Below, piece by piece: positions 9,668-16,874 of a stretch of 64,000 bases of DNA. Below the pieces are notes generated by a model that was given only the letters and a program-made list of their open reading frames with translations, made no database searches and was not told the DNA's origin. Numbering within the stretch: position 1 is the stretch's first letter; each line of letters begins with the position of its first letter. This stretch comes from Tenericutes bacterium MO-XQ (GTDB taxonomy: Bacteria; Bacillota_I; Bacilli_A; Acholeplasmatales; Acholeplasmataceae). Position numbers and translations under genes: made by a program. The stretch covers positions 496,001 to 560,000 of the forward strand of contig CP017948.1 in the NCBI GenBank assembly GCA_002838185.1, given 5' to 3'.

Positions 9668-10570
9668 ATGTTAGAAGTCAAAGACGCTAAAATGATGTAT
9701 GGCGATTTGGTTGCAGTCGACCATTTGACATTCACCATTAAACCTGGTGATATTTTTGGTTTACTTGGAACAAACGGTGCCGGTAAAACAACAACTTTTA
9801 GAATGATTATGGGTTTATTAGAACCTACTGAAGGTGAAGTGTTATATAACGGTGAAAAAGTAGGGTATCACAATGTGAATCAAATTGGATACATGATTGA
9901 AGAAAGAAGTTTATTAACTAAAATAACAGTTAAAGAGTTAATGCTATATTTTGGACAACTTAAAGATATGGAACCAAATGTTATTTTAGAAAGATTAGAC
10001 TACTGGTTAGAAAGATTTAATATTGTTGAATATAAAAATAAAAAGATTAAAGAACTTTCTAAAGGTAACCAACAAAAAATTCAGTTTATTTCAGCGATTA
10101 TCAATAATCCTAATTTACTAGTTTTAGATGAACCATTTAGTGGACTAGATCCAATAAATACAGAGCTTTTTGTAGAAGTCATTAGAGACTTCCAAAAAAA
10201 TGGTAGTATGGTTGTCTTTTCATCACATCAACTCGATCATGTAGAATCTTTTTGTGAAGAAATTGTTGTTTTAGAAAAAGGTAAAGCAGTGATTGAAGGT
10301 AGAATTGATCAAGTTAAAAAAGACTTTAAAAAACAAAACATCCACATCGTTGGCGATGTAGATGTTGAAAAACTAAAAGCAATTCCTGGTGTTTTTAAAG
10401 TCATAGAAAACACAAATGGAATCATCGTTAAAATTGAAAATGAAGATGTATCAAAAGCTGTTTTTGATTATGTGAAGACATGTAAACATATAACTAAATA
10501 TGACGTTGAACAAGCAAGTCTTTCAGAAATCTTTGTCGCAAAGGTAGGTCATAAACATGAAGAAGTTTAA
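9668..10570 (+). CDS. ABC-2 type transporter ATPase (NatA/YhaQ-like)
   Basis: ATP-binding half of an ABC-2 exporter. Walker A GTNGAGKTT, signature LSKGNQQKI, Walker B LLVLDEPFSGLDP and switch His in FSSHQLDH are intact. A C-terminal ~80-residue extension is typical of NatA-like ATPases. An in-frame GTG at 9653 would add MRYIH, but GTGAGG there is itself the ribosome site for ATG 9668, so I start at MLEVKDAKMMYGD. The permease gene overlaps its 3' end by 14 nt. Substrate unknown; Na+ or peptide/drug export is the usual guess for this family. Confidence 0.9.
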   Translation: MLEVKDAKMMYGDLVAVDHLTFTIKPGDIFGLLGTNGAGKTTTFRMIMGLLEPTEGEVLYNGEKVGYHNVNQIGYMIEERSLLTKITVKELMLYFGQLKDMEPNVILERLDYWLERFNIVEYKNKKIKELSKGNQQKIQFISAIINNPNLLVLDEPFSGLDPINTELFVEVIRDFQKNGSMVVFSSHQLDHVESFCEEIVVLEKGKAVIEGRIDQVKKDFKKQNIHIVGDVDVEKLKAIPGVFKVIENTNGIIVKIENEDVSKAVFDYVKTCKHITKYDVEQASLSEIFVAKVGHKHEEV

Positions 10571-11831
10571 ATTTCTAGTTAAATATGGACTTAAAAAAAG
10601 AGTTTTTAGAAAAGCATTTATTATTGCGAATATTGTAATTGCATTACTCTTTGTAGCTATTGTTAATCTACCTAGCATTATTAATATGTTTAGTAGTGGT
10701 GAAGATGAGATTACCAATGTTTATGTAGATGTATATAATGAAACTACTGTAGGTACGATATCAGCTGATTTATCAGATATGCTTAATGAACCTTTTGAAG
10801 GATATGACTTTTATGTGTTAGATGATGCATCAGACACTTTAGATGTTGAAGGTTTTTGGGAAGATGGAGAAGTCGATGTTGCACTTGTTGTAACAGGCAC
10901 TGTGAATCAACCTGTGATCAATATCTATACGAAATATCCAGAATATAATCAAATGATTATGGGTCAAATTGAACTTTTGATGATCAATTATCAAATCGAT
11001 GATTATCAAAGCCCTCAGTTTGTAACAAACTTAGCACCTGATTATGAAAACCCTGAAGAAGAACAAGCTTTATCTTCACTGATGAGTATATTAGTTTTAC
11101 CATTGTTTATATTAATTACGATGGCAACTCAATTTGTTGGTGTTGATATCATTGAAGAAAAATCTACAAAAGCAATTGAAACGATTATTGCTAGTGTGCC
11201 TGCTAAAATTCACTTTTTATCAAAGATTACCGCAAGTATTTGTTTTGTCTTAATACAAGGTGCCTTGATTATTGTTTATGGTGGCATAGCTGCATTAATC
11301 GGTAATGTTGGAGAAAGTATGAGTGCACCAGTTGCTGGTGCTGGATTTGATGTTCATCTACTTAAGTATTTAGGTGACTTACTTCCTAATTGGCCACTTG
11401 TATTAATTATCGCAATGTTATTTGTGATCATTGGAACACTGTTCTATTTAGTGATTTCTGCTTTATTTGCGTCAATGGCAGTGACTCAAGAAGATTATCA
11501 ACAATTTCAATCACCATTGATGTTAATGTTATTGGGTGGATTTTATATTGGGATATTTGCACCAATGGCTGGAGGATATGGATTTATGAAAGCGATGGCT
11601 TTCGTTCCTATTTTCACACCAATGGTTGCGCCAGTTGCTTACGCTTCAGGTATTATGAGTTTATTAGAAGCGATCATTGCACTTGTTGTGATGATAGGTT
11701 TCCTTATTGGATCATTATATATAGTTGCACCAGTATATAAGGTTGCTATCTTGAGTTATGATCAAACGAAGTTTATGAAACGTGTGAAATCATACTTTAA
11801 AAAAGGTTTTGCAAAAAACGGAAAAAAATAA
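10557..11831 (+). CDS. ABC-2 type transporter permease (NatB/YhaP-like)
   Basis: Membrane half of the exporter encoded with the ATPase upstream. One N-terminal membrane segment (about 20-40) is followed by an extracellular domain of ~135 residues and a block of five or so hydrophobic segments (about 175-400). The ESTKAIETIIASVPA-type cytoplasmic loop (EEKSTKAIETI) is characteristic of NatB/YhaP. 424 aa. It overlaps the ATPase gene, so the two are translationally coupled. A strong bidirectional terminator follows. Confidence 0.88.
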   Translation: MKKFKFLVKYGLKKRVFRKAFIIANIVIALLFVAIVNLPSIINMFSSGEDEITNVYVDVYNETTVGTISADLSDMLNEPFEGYDFYVLDDASDTLDVEGFWEDGEVDVALVVTGTVNQPVINIYTKYPEYNQMIMGQIELLMINYQIDDYQSPQFVTNLAPDYENPEEEQALSSLMSILVLPLFILITMATQFVGVDIIEEKSTKAIETIIASVPAKIHFLSKITASICFVLIQGALIIVYGGIAALIGNVGESMSAPVAGAGFDVHLLKYLGDLLPNWPLVLIIAMLFVIIGTLFYLVISALFASMAVTQEDYQQFQSPLMLMLLGGFYIGIFAPMAGGYGFMKAMAFVPIFTPMVAPVAYASGIMSLLEAIIALVVMIGFLIGSLYIVAPVYKVAILSYDQTKFMKRVKSYFKKGFAKNGKK

Positions 11832-11840
11832 TAAAAAAGA

Positions 11841-11870
11841 AAACGAGATTTTAATTAATCTCGTTTTTTT
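11841..11870. terminator. Bidirectional terminator between convergent genes
   Basis: Perfect 10-bp stem AAACGAGATT/AATCTCGTTT (11841-11850, 11857-11866), T run on the plus side and A run before it for the minus side. The stop codon of the minus-strand membrane-protein gene (11851-11853) lies in the loop. Confidence 0.88.
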
Positions 11871-12147
11871 GTATGGCTTCGAATTGTTTTTTAAGTAATG
11901 CATTTGTTTCTTTGGTTTGTTCTTTGATGTCATATATGTTATGCAACATATTGACAAAGACCATACCAGTAAAGTAGTTAAAGACACTTCCTAAAAGAAG
12001 CAGAAATCCTTGTCCACCCATCTCATTTGCAAAAGCTGCAAATGCTAATAAAATCATTATACCAGATGATACTAATACCACCCATTTTGCGACATCCAAG
12101 AAAATAGGATTTCTAGGATTGAATATGGAATCTTTATTGTCGTTCAT
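11851..12147 (-). CDS. Small membrane protein downstream of ptsI
   Basis: 98 aa with two hydrophobic segments (about residues 15-37 and 45-67) and a charged C-terminal tail that could form a coiled coil (IKEQTKETNALLKKQFEAI). I do not recognise the family. An upstream ATG at 12165 would add MERGII, but GGAAAGGGGG in that stretch is clearly the ribosome site for the ATG at 12147 (MNDNKDSIF). It sits 22 nt after ptsI on the same strand and is likely cotranscribed; a link to sugar transport is only positional. Confidence 0.75.
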   Translation of the reverse strand: MNDNKDSIFNPRNPIFLDVAKWVVLVSSGIMILLAFAAFANEMGGQGFLLLLGSVFNYFTGMVFVNMLHNIYDIKEQTKETNALLKKQFEAIQKNEIN

Positions 12148-12169
12148 GATGATCCCCCTTTCCATAAAA

Positions 12170-13873
12170 TTATTTAATGTGTTTTTTTAATTGATGAACA
12201 ACTGCAATATCACTTGTTAAAGATAATATTTTATGTGATAATTTAACAAGATCTTCATAACTGTTTTTAAGAATTTTATCTTTGACCTTCACAATTGATG
12301 AAGAAGTCATTGATAATTCATCAACACTAAGACCAATAAGTAAGCATGCAGCAATTGGATCAGATGCCATCTCACCACACACTGCAGTTTTTATGTTTGC
12401 TTTTTTAGCAGCTGTTGTAACCATATGGATTAATCTTAATATTGATAAATGATAAGGTTGATTTAAATATTCTAGTTTTGAATTTAGGCGATCTGCAGCA
12501 AGGGTATATTGAATGAGATCGTTTGTTCCAATCGAGAAGAAGTCAACAACACTTGCAAGTTGATCTGCAATCAGTGCTGCAGATGGAACTTCAATCATAA
12601 CACCTAACTCGTAAGAACCAACATTGATGTTATCTTCGATGAGTTCTTTTTCTATGTTTTTTACCATGCGCTTGACTTTTACAAACTCTTCTTTAGTTGA
12701 GATCATTGGAAACATAATTTTTAAATGTCCATGAATACTTGCACGAAGTAAAGCTTTAAGTTGTGTTTTTAACATATCATCTTTTACAAGAGAAAATCTT
12801 ATCCCTCTAATCCCTAAAGCTGGATTGAGTTCATCTTGATGTTTTAAATAAGGTAGTGGTTTATCGCCGCCAATATCTAATGTTCTAATGGTTACTGGTT
12901 GCGGATGAAATGATTCTAAAACTTTTTTATATTCATGATATTGTTCATCTTCACTTGGTAGTTCATATCGATCTAAAAAGATGAGTTCTGTTCGAAATAA
13001 ACCAACGCCATAAGCGTTTTGTTTTTTCGCGTATTTGACATCTTGATAAGAACCTATATTTGCAAGTAACTCAACATGATGTCCATCTGTAGTATAAGGT
13101 TTCACCCCAATAAGAGATTCTAGTTTATGTTTTTCTAAAACGTAGTTTGTTATTTTATTTTGATAAAAGGATTCTAAGTCATTTGTATATGACCTAATCA
13201 GTTTGCCTTCTTCAGCATCTAAAATGACTTTCTCATCATTTTTTACATGCTTCATCAAATCTTTTACACCGACTAAGGCTGGAATACCGAGTAATCGAGC
13301 GATAATCGAGCTGTGAGAGTTTTTCCCACCAACTTCTGATAGAAACCCTAGGACATACTTAGGGTTAACCATAGCGGCTTCTGAAGCTGTGATTTCATGA
13401 GCTGCTAGGATGACCTCGTGATCTATTTTCTCTAGATCAATCATTTCGATGTCTAGATGATTTTTGATGATGCGATCACTGACCTCTAATAAATCAGATG
13501 CACGTTGTTTTAAATATTCATCTTCAATATCTTTAAACATATCCACAACTTTTAAAACGACCGATTTAACTGCATAAGCAACATTACATGTTTCTTTGAT
13601 GATCTTATCTTCAACTTGTTTGATGACCTCTGGATCTTTAGCAATTGCGATATGTGCATCAAAAATAGAAGAGGTTTCATGATCAAAGGTTTGATCGTTT
13701 TTTAGTTTTAAAGCTTCTAGTTGAGAAACTGTTTTATCGATTGCTTCATGAAGATAAGCAATTTCTGTTTTAATGTTTTTGACTGTGAATTTGGTTGTGT
13801 CTATGGTTTGTCTGTCAATTTTTAAGATAGGCGCTATCGCATATCCCATACTCGCAGGAACACCTTTTAACAT
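12170..13873 (-). CDS. ptsI: PTS enzyme I (phosphoenolpyruvate-protein phosphotransferase)
   Basis: First phosphotransferase of the PEP sugar transport system; takes phosphate from PEP and passes it to HPr. The phosphohistidine motif GGKNSHSSIIARLLG places the active His at residue 187. The PEP-binding barrel shows GDKPLPY, FGTNDL-like SIGTNDLIQYTLAADR and CGEMASDP with the catalytic Cys. At 567 aa it is close to the usual ~575. GGAAGTGA precedes the ATG. It lies 12 nt after crr on the minus strand. No HPr gene and no sugar-specific EIIB/EIIC gene is present in the window. Confidence 0.96.
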   Translation of the reverse strand: MLKGVPASMGYAIAPILKIDRQTIDTTKFTVKNIKTEIAYLHEAIDKTVSQLEALKLKNDQTFDHETSSIFDAHIAIAKDPEVIKQVEDKIIKETCNVAYAVKSVVLKVVDMFKDIEDEYLKQRASDLLEVSDRIIKNHLDIEMIDLEKIDHEVILAAHEITASEAAMVNPKYVLGFLSEVGGKNSHSSIIARLLGIPALVGVKDLMKHVKNDEKVILDAEEGKLIRSYTNDLESFYQNKITNYVLEKHKLESLIGVKPYTTDGHHVELLANIGSYQDVKYAKKQNAYGVGLFRTELIFLDRYELPSEDEQYHEYKKVLESFHPQPVTIRTLDIGGDKPLPYLKHQDELNPALGIRGIRFSLVKDDMLKTQLKALLRASIHGHLKIMFPMISTKEEFVKVKRMVKNIEKELIEDNINVGSYELGVMIEVPSAALIADQLASVVDFFSIGTNDLIQYTLAADRLNSKLEYLNQPYHLSILRLIHMVTTAAKKANIKTAVCGEMASDPIAACLLIGLSVDELSMTSSSIVKVKDKILKNSYEDLVKLSHKILSLTSDIAVVHQLKKHIK

Positions 13874-13885
13874 ATGTTCACTTCC

Positions 13886-14320
13886 TTAGTCTTTGATATC
13901 TAATGTTAAGATATCATGATTTGTTTCAAGTATTTTGAAATCTTTTTTTTGAACAAAAACAACTGGAGTTGATAAATCCTGTTCTTTTAACTCTAAATCT
14001 TTAATGAGAAGTTCTAAGAGTAAGTCGCCTTGTTTGACTTCATCATGCAGACTTACATGCAGTTTAAAATAAGATGGATTTCTTAATGTTTCGTTTAATC
14101 CAACGTGTATTAATATATCGACTTCATCATTTGAGATTGCAATCGCATGATGTGTTGGATAGATCATTTTTATTTTACCATAAATTGGAGAGACGATTTG
14201 AGGATTTATTGGTTTTACAACAAATCCAGGTCCAAGTAATTTTTGGCTAAACACATCATCTTTTGCATGAGTGATATCAAGATATGTACCTTCAATAGGT
14301 TTTTTAAATGATAGAAGCAT
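13886..14320 (-). CDS. crr: PTS EIIA component, glucose family (Crr-like)
   Basis: Stand-alone EIIA of the glucose superfamily. The two family histidines are visible: the supporting His in PTHHAIAI and the phosphorylated His in ILIHVGLNET, followed by FKLHVSLHDEVKQGD, the usual GD motif. An ATG at 14332 exists, but ATGGAG there supplies the GGAG ribosome site for the ATG at 14320 (MLLSFKKPIEG), which I use; 144 aa. First gene of the crr-ptsI unit, behind a good promoter. It could donate phosphate to an EIIBC elsewhere or act purely as a regulator. Confidence 0.92.
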   Translation of the reverse strand: MLLSFKKPIEGTYLDITHAKDDVFSQKLLGPGFVVKPINPQIVSPIYGKIKMIYPTHHAIAISNDEVDILIHVGLNETLRNPSYFKLHVSLHDEVKQGDLLLELLIKDLELKEQDLSTPVVFVQKKDFKILETNHDILTLDIKD

Positions 14321-14353
14321 AATATTCTCCATATTGTTAAGTCTTTATGTTTA

Positions 14354-14381
14354 ATTATAACGTATTTTCAGTTTAAGTCAA
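14354..14381 (-). promoter_or_regulatory. Promoter of the crr-ptsI operon
   Basis: Read on the minus strand: -35 TTGACT (14381-14376), 16-bp spacer, perfect -10 TATAAT (14359-14354). Confidence 0.75.
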
Positions 14382-14400
14382 AACGGTTTCAATCACTTTT

Positions 14401-14418
14401 ATAACACATAAGTGTTAT
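14401..14418. repeat. Palindrome over the mrp promoter (possible operator)
   Basis: ATAACAC-ATAA-GTGTTAT, perfect 7-bp arms, located where the -35 of the mrp promoter would be (-10 at 14426-14431). Position suggests a repressor or activator site; the regulator is not known. Confidence 0.5.
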
Positions 14419-14422
14419 TATT

Positions 14423-14431
14423 TGTTATAAT
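14423..14431 (+). promoter_or_regulatory. Extended -10 promoter of mrp
   Basis: TGTTATAAT, i.e. TGn followed by a perfect TATAAT at 14426-14431. It rules out the ATG at 14432 as a start, since transcription should begin near 14438. Confidence 0.65.
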
Positions 14432-14449
14432 ATGTGTGAGGTGAACGAG

Positions 14450-15448
14450 ATGACGTCTTATGATGACTTAAAAAAGAGAATTGAAGAGATTAATGATCCT
14501 GGATTTAACCAACCATTTGGTAAGGTTAATGGGATAAAAAAACTAGTTGTTGGACCAACTGGTGTAGCAGAATTAGAGATTTATTTAAAAGACAAAGCGA
14601 AATATGAACAGCAAGTAAAAATTGAAATTATTAAGCTTGTAAAAATTGAGCTAGGCTTTCCTGGCATTAAAATAGATTTCTTTGAATCTGAGTTTGTACC
14701 TGAAGGTGAAAAACCAATGAAGTATTTAGCAGTAGCATCTGGTAAAGGTGGCGTTGGTAAATCTAGCGTTACTGCAAATTTAGCTGCAGCTTTAATTAGA
14801 CAAGGTAAAAAGATTGGGATTATAGATGCAGATGTTTATGGTCCAAGTATTCCTAATGTGTTACAGTTAGAGGTTAAACCTTTATCAGCAACCCAAGATG
14901 AAAAAATGATTCCACTAAATAAAGATGGTATTGAAGTGATTTCAACAGAATTTTTCATGCCACCTGAAAAACCTTTAATGTGGAGAGGACCTATGCTTGG
15001 AAAAATGTTGGTACATTTTTTCAATGGTGTTAAATGGCAAGATAATATCGATTTAATTTTAATCGACCTTCCACCAGGAACAGGTGATGTTGCGCTTGAT
15101 GTTAAGAGTTATGTACCTAAGAGTAAAATCATGGTTGTAACTACTCCACATATCAATGCAAGTTCAATCGCTGTTAAAGCTGGTATTGGTGCTCAAAATA
15201 TTGGGCATGAAGTCATTGGTGTTGTTGAAAACATGAGTTTTTATTTAAACCCATGTAATCAAAAACGTGAATTTATTTTTGGTGAAGGTGGCGGAGAAGC
15301 AGTTGCTAAGAAGTTAGGCGTACCTGTTTTTGGTCAAATTCCAATTAGCCAACCACAAGATAAAACATTTATTTTTAAGGGTAAAGAAGATGCTGCAAAA
15401 GCATATGATGAGATTGCAGTTAAAGTTATAAAAGAAATGGAAATCTAA
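14450..15448 (+). CDS. mrp: Mrp/NBP35 family P-loop ATPase
   Basis: Putative iron-sulfur carrier ATPase. An N-terminal MIP18/DUF59 domain (about residues 1-80) precedes the deviant Walker A GKGGVGKSS, then DADVYGPSIPN and LIDLPPGTGD. The region that carries CxxC in Fe-S-binding Mrp proteins reads NPCNQKREFIFG, with a single Cys, so a bridging cluster would need another ligand. Start chosen at ATG 14450 behind GAGGTG; the in-frame ATG 14432 overlaps the -10 box. Single-gene unit with its own terminator. 332 aa. Confidence 0.9.
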   Translation: MTSYDDLKKRIEEINDPGFNQPFGKVNGIKKLVVGPTGVAELEIYLKDKAKYEQQVKIEIIKLVKIELGFPGIKIDFFESEFVPEGEKPMKYLAVASGKGGVGKSSVTANLAAALIRQGKKIGIIDADVYGPSIPNVLQLEVKPLSATQDEKMIPLNKDGIEVISTEFFMPPEKPLMWRGPMLGKMLVHFFNGVKWQDNIDLILIDLPPGTGDVALDVKSYVPKSKIMVVTTPHINASSIAVKAGIGAQNIGHEVIGVVENMSFYLNPCNQKREFIFGEGGGEAVAKKLGVPVFGQIPISQPQDKTFIFKGKEDAAKAYDEIAVKVIKEMEI

Positions 15449-15465
15449 TTAATTTAATGAATAAG

Positions 15466-15504
15466 AACATCTCTCAATCATTATGATAAAGAGATGTTTT
15501 TTTT
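15466..15504 (+). terminator. mrp terminator
   Basis: Stem AACATCTCT/AGAGATGTT (15466-15474, 15490-15498) with a 15-nt loop, then TTTTTTG. Confidence 0.85.
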
Positions 15505-15558
15505 GTGCAATTTTTCTCAATGAAGATCCTAGGAGCTATGATAATTATCTAATTCATA

Positions 15559-15587
15559 TTGTTTTGTATGATTAATAGTGATAAAAT
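15559..15587 (+). promoter_or_regulatory. Promoter of the first small membrane-protein paralog
   Basis: TTGTTT (15559-15564), 17-bp spacer, TAAAAT (15582-15587), about 50 nt before the start codon. Confidence 0.5.
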
Positions 15588-15637
15588 TATTATAAATCAT
15601 TTGAACGATTACGTTTTTTAACGAGTGGAGGGGGAAA

Positions 15638-15937
15638 ATGTACATATTGTATTTTATTATTCAGTTATTAAATGGATATGTCTTTGTTCAATCTTTATCT
15701 ATATAAAGACAAAAACCTTCTTTTGATATTATACTAGTATCTATTGTATCAATGTTTTTATTCGTTTTTATAAGTACTTTATATTTAAATGAATATTTAG
15801 TAGAAGCAATATTATTTGATGTTATTTTTATTGTTACTGTTTTTTTAAATGAGATTCCAGTACATCGTTGGATTACAAATAAATATAAACTTTATTTTTT
15901 ATTGGTGTTTAATCTATTTTTATTGATAGCAGTTTGA
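15638..15937 (+). pseudogene. Small membrane-protein paralog A, interrupted by one in-frame stop
   Basis: ATG 15638 sits behind GTGGAGGGGG, an excellent ribosome site. Translation stops at TAA 15704-15706 after 22 residues, but the same frame then runs on without further interruption to 15937. Read through, the ~99-residue product aligns over its length with the intact gene at 16444-16761: N-terminal hydrophobic segment, then EYLVEAILF matching EHIVEAILF, then a hydrophobic tail. In the alignment the stop sits where the paralog has Tyr (SI-stop-RQ against KIYKH), so one base change TAT/TAC to TAA would explain it. Function of the family unknown. The downstream part may still be translated from an internal start. 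Confidence 0.72.
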
Positions 15938-16055
15938 ATACTATTTACATATAGAAATGAACAGCGTATAAATAGCTTATGTACCTTCTTAATTAGATAG
16001 ACAGTTGTTTGACAGTTGCTGTATATTTTCAGACTTATATAGAGGATGTGATTAT

Positions 16056-16373
16056 GTGATTTGGGTCACTTTGATAATTTGGAATTTAAATATAGTTCTT
16101 ATTGAAATTTCGATAAGACTGTTCAAATTTCAAGCGAAATATTTATACCTACTATATGCAGCACTATTAGTTATTATTTCAGAAATATATGTTTACTCAT
16201 ACATTAATGAGTTCTTTTGGGAATCAATTGCTATGTTATTTTTGGGTTATGCTGCTGTTCTAAAAAAAGGGAATAATGCACCAAGATTGTTTCAAAAGAA
16301 CACTTTAATTAAAATTCTTCTTATTATAGTGATTGAGATAACGGTTTACCTGATTGTGAAATACATGTTTTGA
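16056..16373 (+). CDS. Small membrane-protein paralog B
   Basis: 105 aa from GTG 16056, which follows AGAGG by ten bases; the ATG two bases earlier is out of frame and hits TGA at once. Same length and layout as paralog C: two N-terminal hydrophobic segments (about 1-20 and 30-50), a middle segment (ESIAMLFLGYAAVL against EAILFQVYVMV in C), a polar stretch of ~15 residues, and a C-terminal hydrophobic segment. Sequence identity to C is low but the alignment needs few gaps. No family recognised. The weak start leaves some doubt that it is expressed. Confidence 0.6.
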   Translation: MIWVTLIIWNLNIVLIEISIRLFKFQAKYLYLLYAALLVIISEIYVYSYINEFFWESIAMLFLGYAAVLKKGNNAPRLFQKNTLIKILLIIVIEITVYLIVKYMF

Positions 16374-16399
16374 TTATTTTGATAGTTATTGGAATATAG

Positions 16400-16426
16400 T
16401 TGAAATACAATCTGCTTTTCTATAAT
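16400..16426 (+). promoter_or_regulatory. Promoter of small membrane-protein paralog C
   Basis: TTGAAA (16400-16405), 15-bp spacer, perfect TATAAT (16421-16426). Spacer is short, but the -10 and the position are good. Confidence 0.55.
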
Positions 16427-16443
16427 GATGAGGTGAGTTAACT

Positions 16444-16761
16444 ATGATTTTTCTTTGGTTAGTTTTTGGATTTATAGCAAGTGGCATTTTTATTGATGCA
16501 GTAAAAATCTACAAGCATCAAGATAATTTAGTCATGATATTTTTTATTGTGGTTTCTGGATTTCTTTTGATATATTCAAACTTTATTTTTTTAGAAGAAC
16601 ACATTGTTGAAGCTATATTATTTCAAGTATATGTTATGGTAAAAGCTGGTAGTTCTGAATTTAAACCAAAACCATATTTGTCAAAGAAACCAAATCTATA
16701 TTTATCTCTTTATCTATTTATATACTTCCTTGGATTAAGTTTTTATTTTATTTTCACATAG
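16444..16761 (+). CDS. Small membrane-protein paralog C
   Basis: 105 aa, intact, with GAGGTG ribosome site 8 nt before the ATG. Hydrophobic segments at about residues 2-20, 30-50, 55-70 and 87-104, with a Lys/Pro-rich loop (FKPKPYLSKKPN) before the last one. It is the third copy of a tandem family whose first copy (15638-15937) is broken and second copy (16056-16373) is more diverged. No recognised family and no catalytic motif. It has its own promoter and a terminator behind it. Confidence 0.8.
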   Translation: MIFLWLVFGFIASGIFIDAVKIYKHQDNLVMIFFIVVSGFLLIYSNFIFLEEHIVEAILFQVYVMVKAGSSEFKPKPYLSKKPNLYLSLYLFIYFLGLSFYFIFT

Positions 16762-16787
16762 TAAATTGGAATAGACGTAATTATGAC

Positions 16788-16820
16788 AAAAGGTTGAGTT
16801 TCTCAATCTTTTTGTTTTAT
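16788..16820 (+). terminator. Terminator after paralog C
   Basis: Stem AAAAGGTTGAG/CTCAATCTTTT with one G-T pair (16788-16798, 16802-16812), then TTGTTTTAT. Confidence 0.75.
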
Positions 16821-16828
16821 ATAATGAA

Positions 16829-16871
16829 TGAAAAAGGTTTTACTTCAACGATTTAGTCAAAGTAAAACCTT
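16829..16871 (-). terminator. Terminator of the gcv operon
   Basis: Perfect 12-bp stem AAGGTTTTACTT/AAGTAAAACCTT (16834-16845, 16860-16871); read on the minus strand it ends in TTTTTC. Confidence 0.85.
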
Positions 16872-16874
16872 AAA

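Noticed and set aside
11390..11740. 116-residue plus-strand open frame in another frame
   Set aside because: Shifted frame of the ABC-2 permease; the Cys/Trp-rich product is not protein-like.
15449..15637. A small RNA or extra gene between mrp and paralog A
   Set aside because: Apart from the mrp terminator and a promoter I see no open frame with a ribosome site and no known RNA motif.
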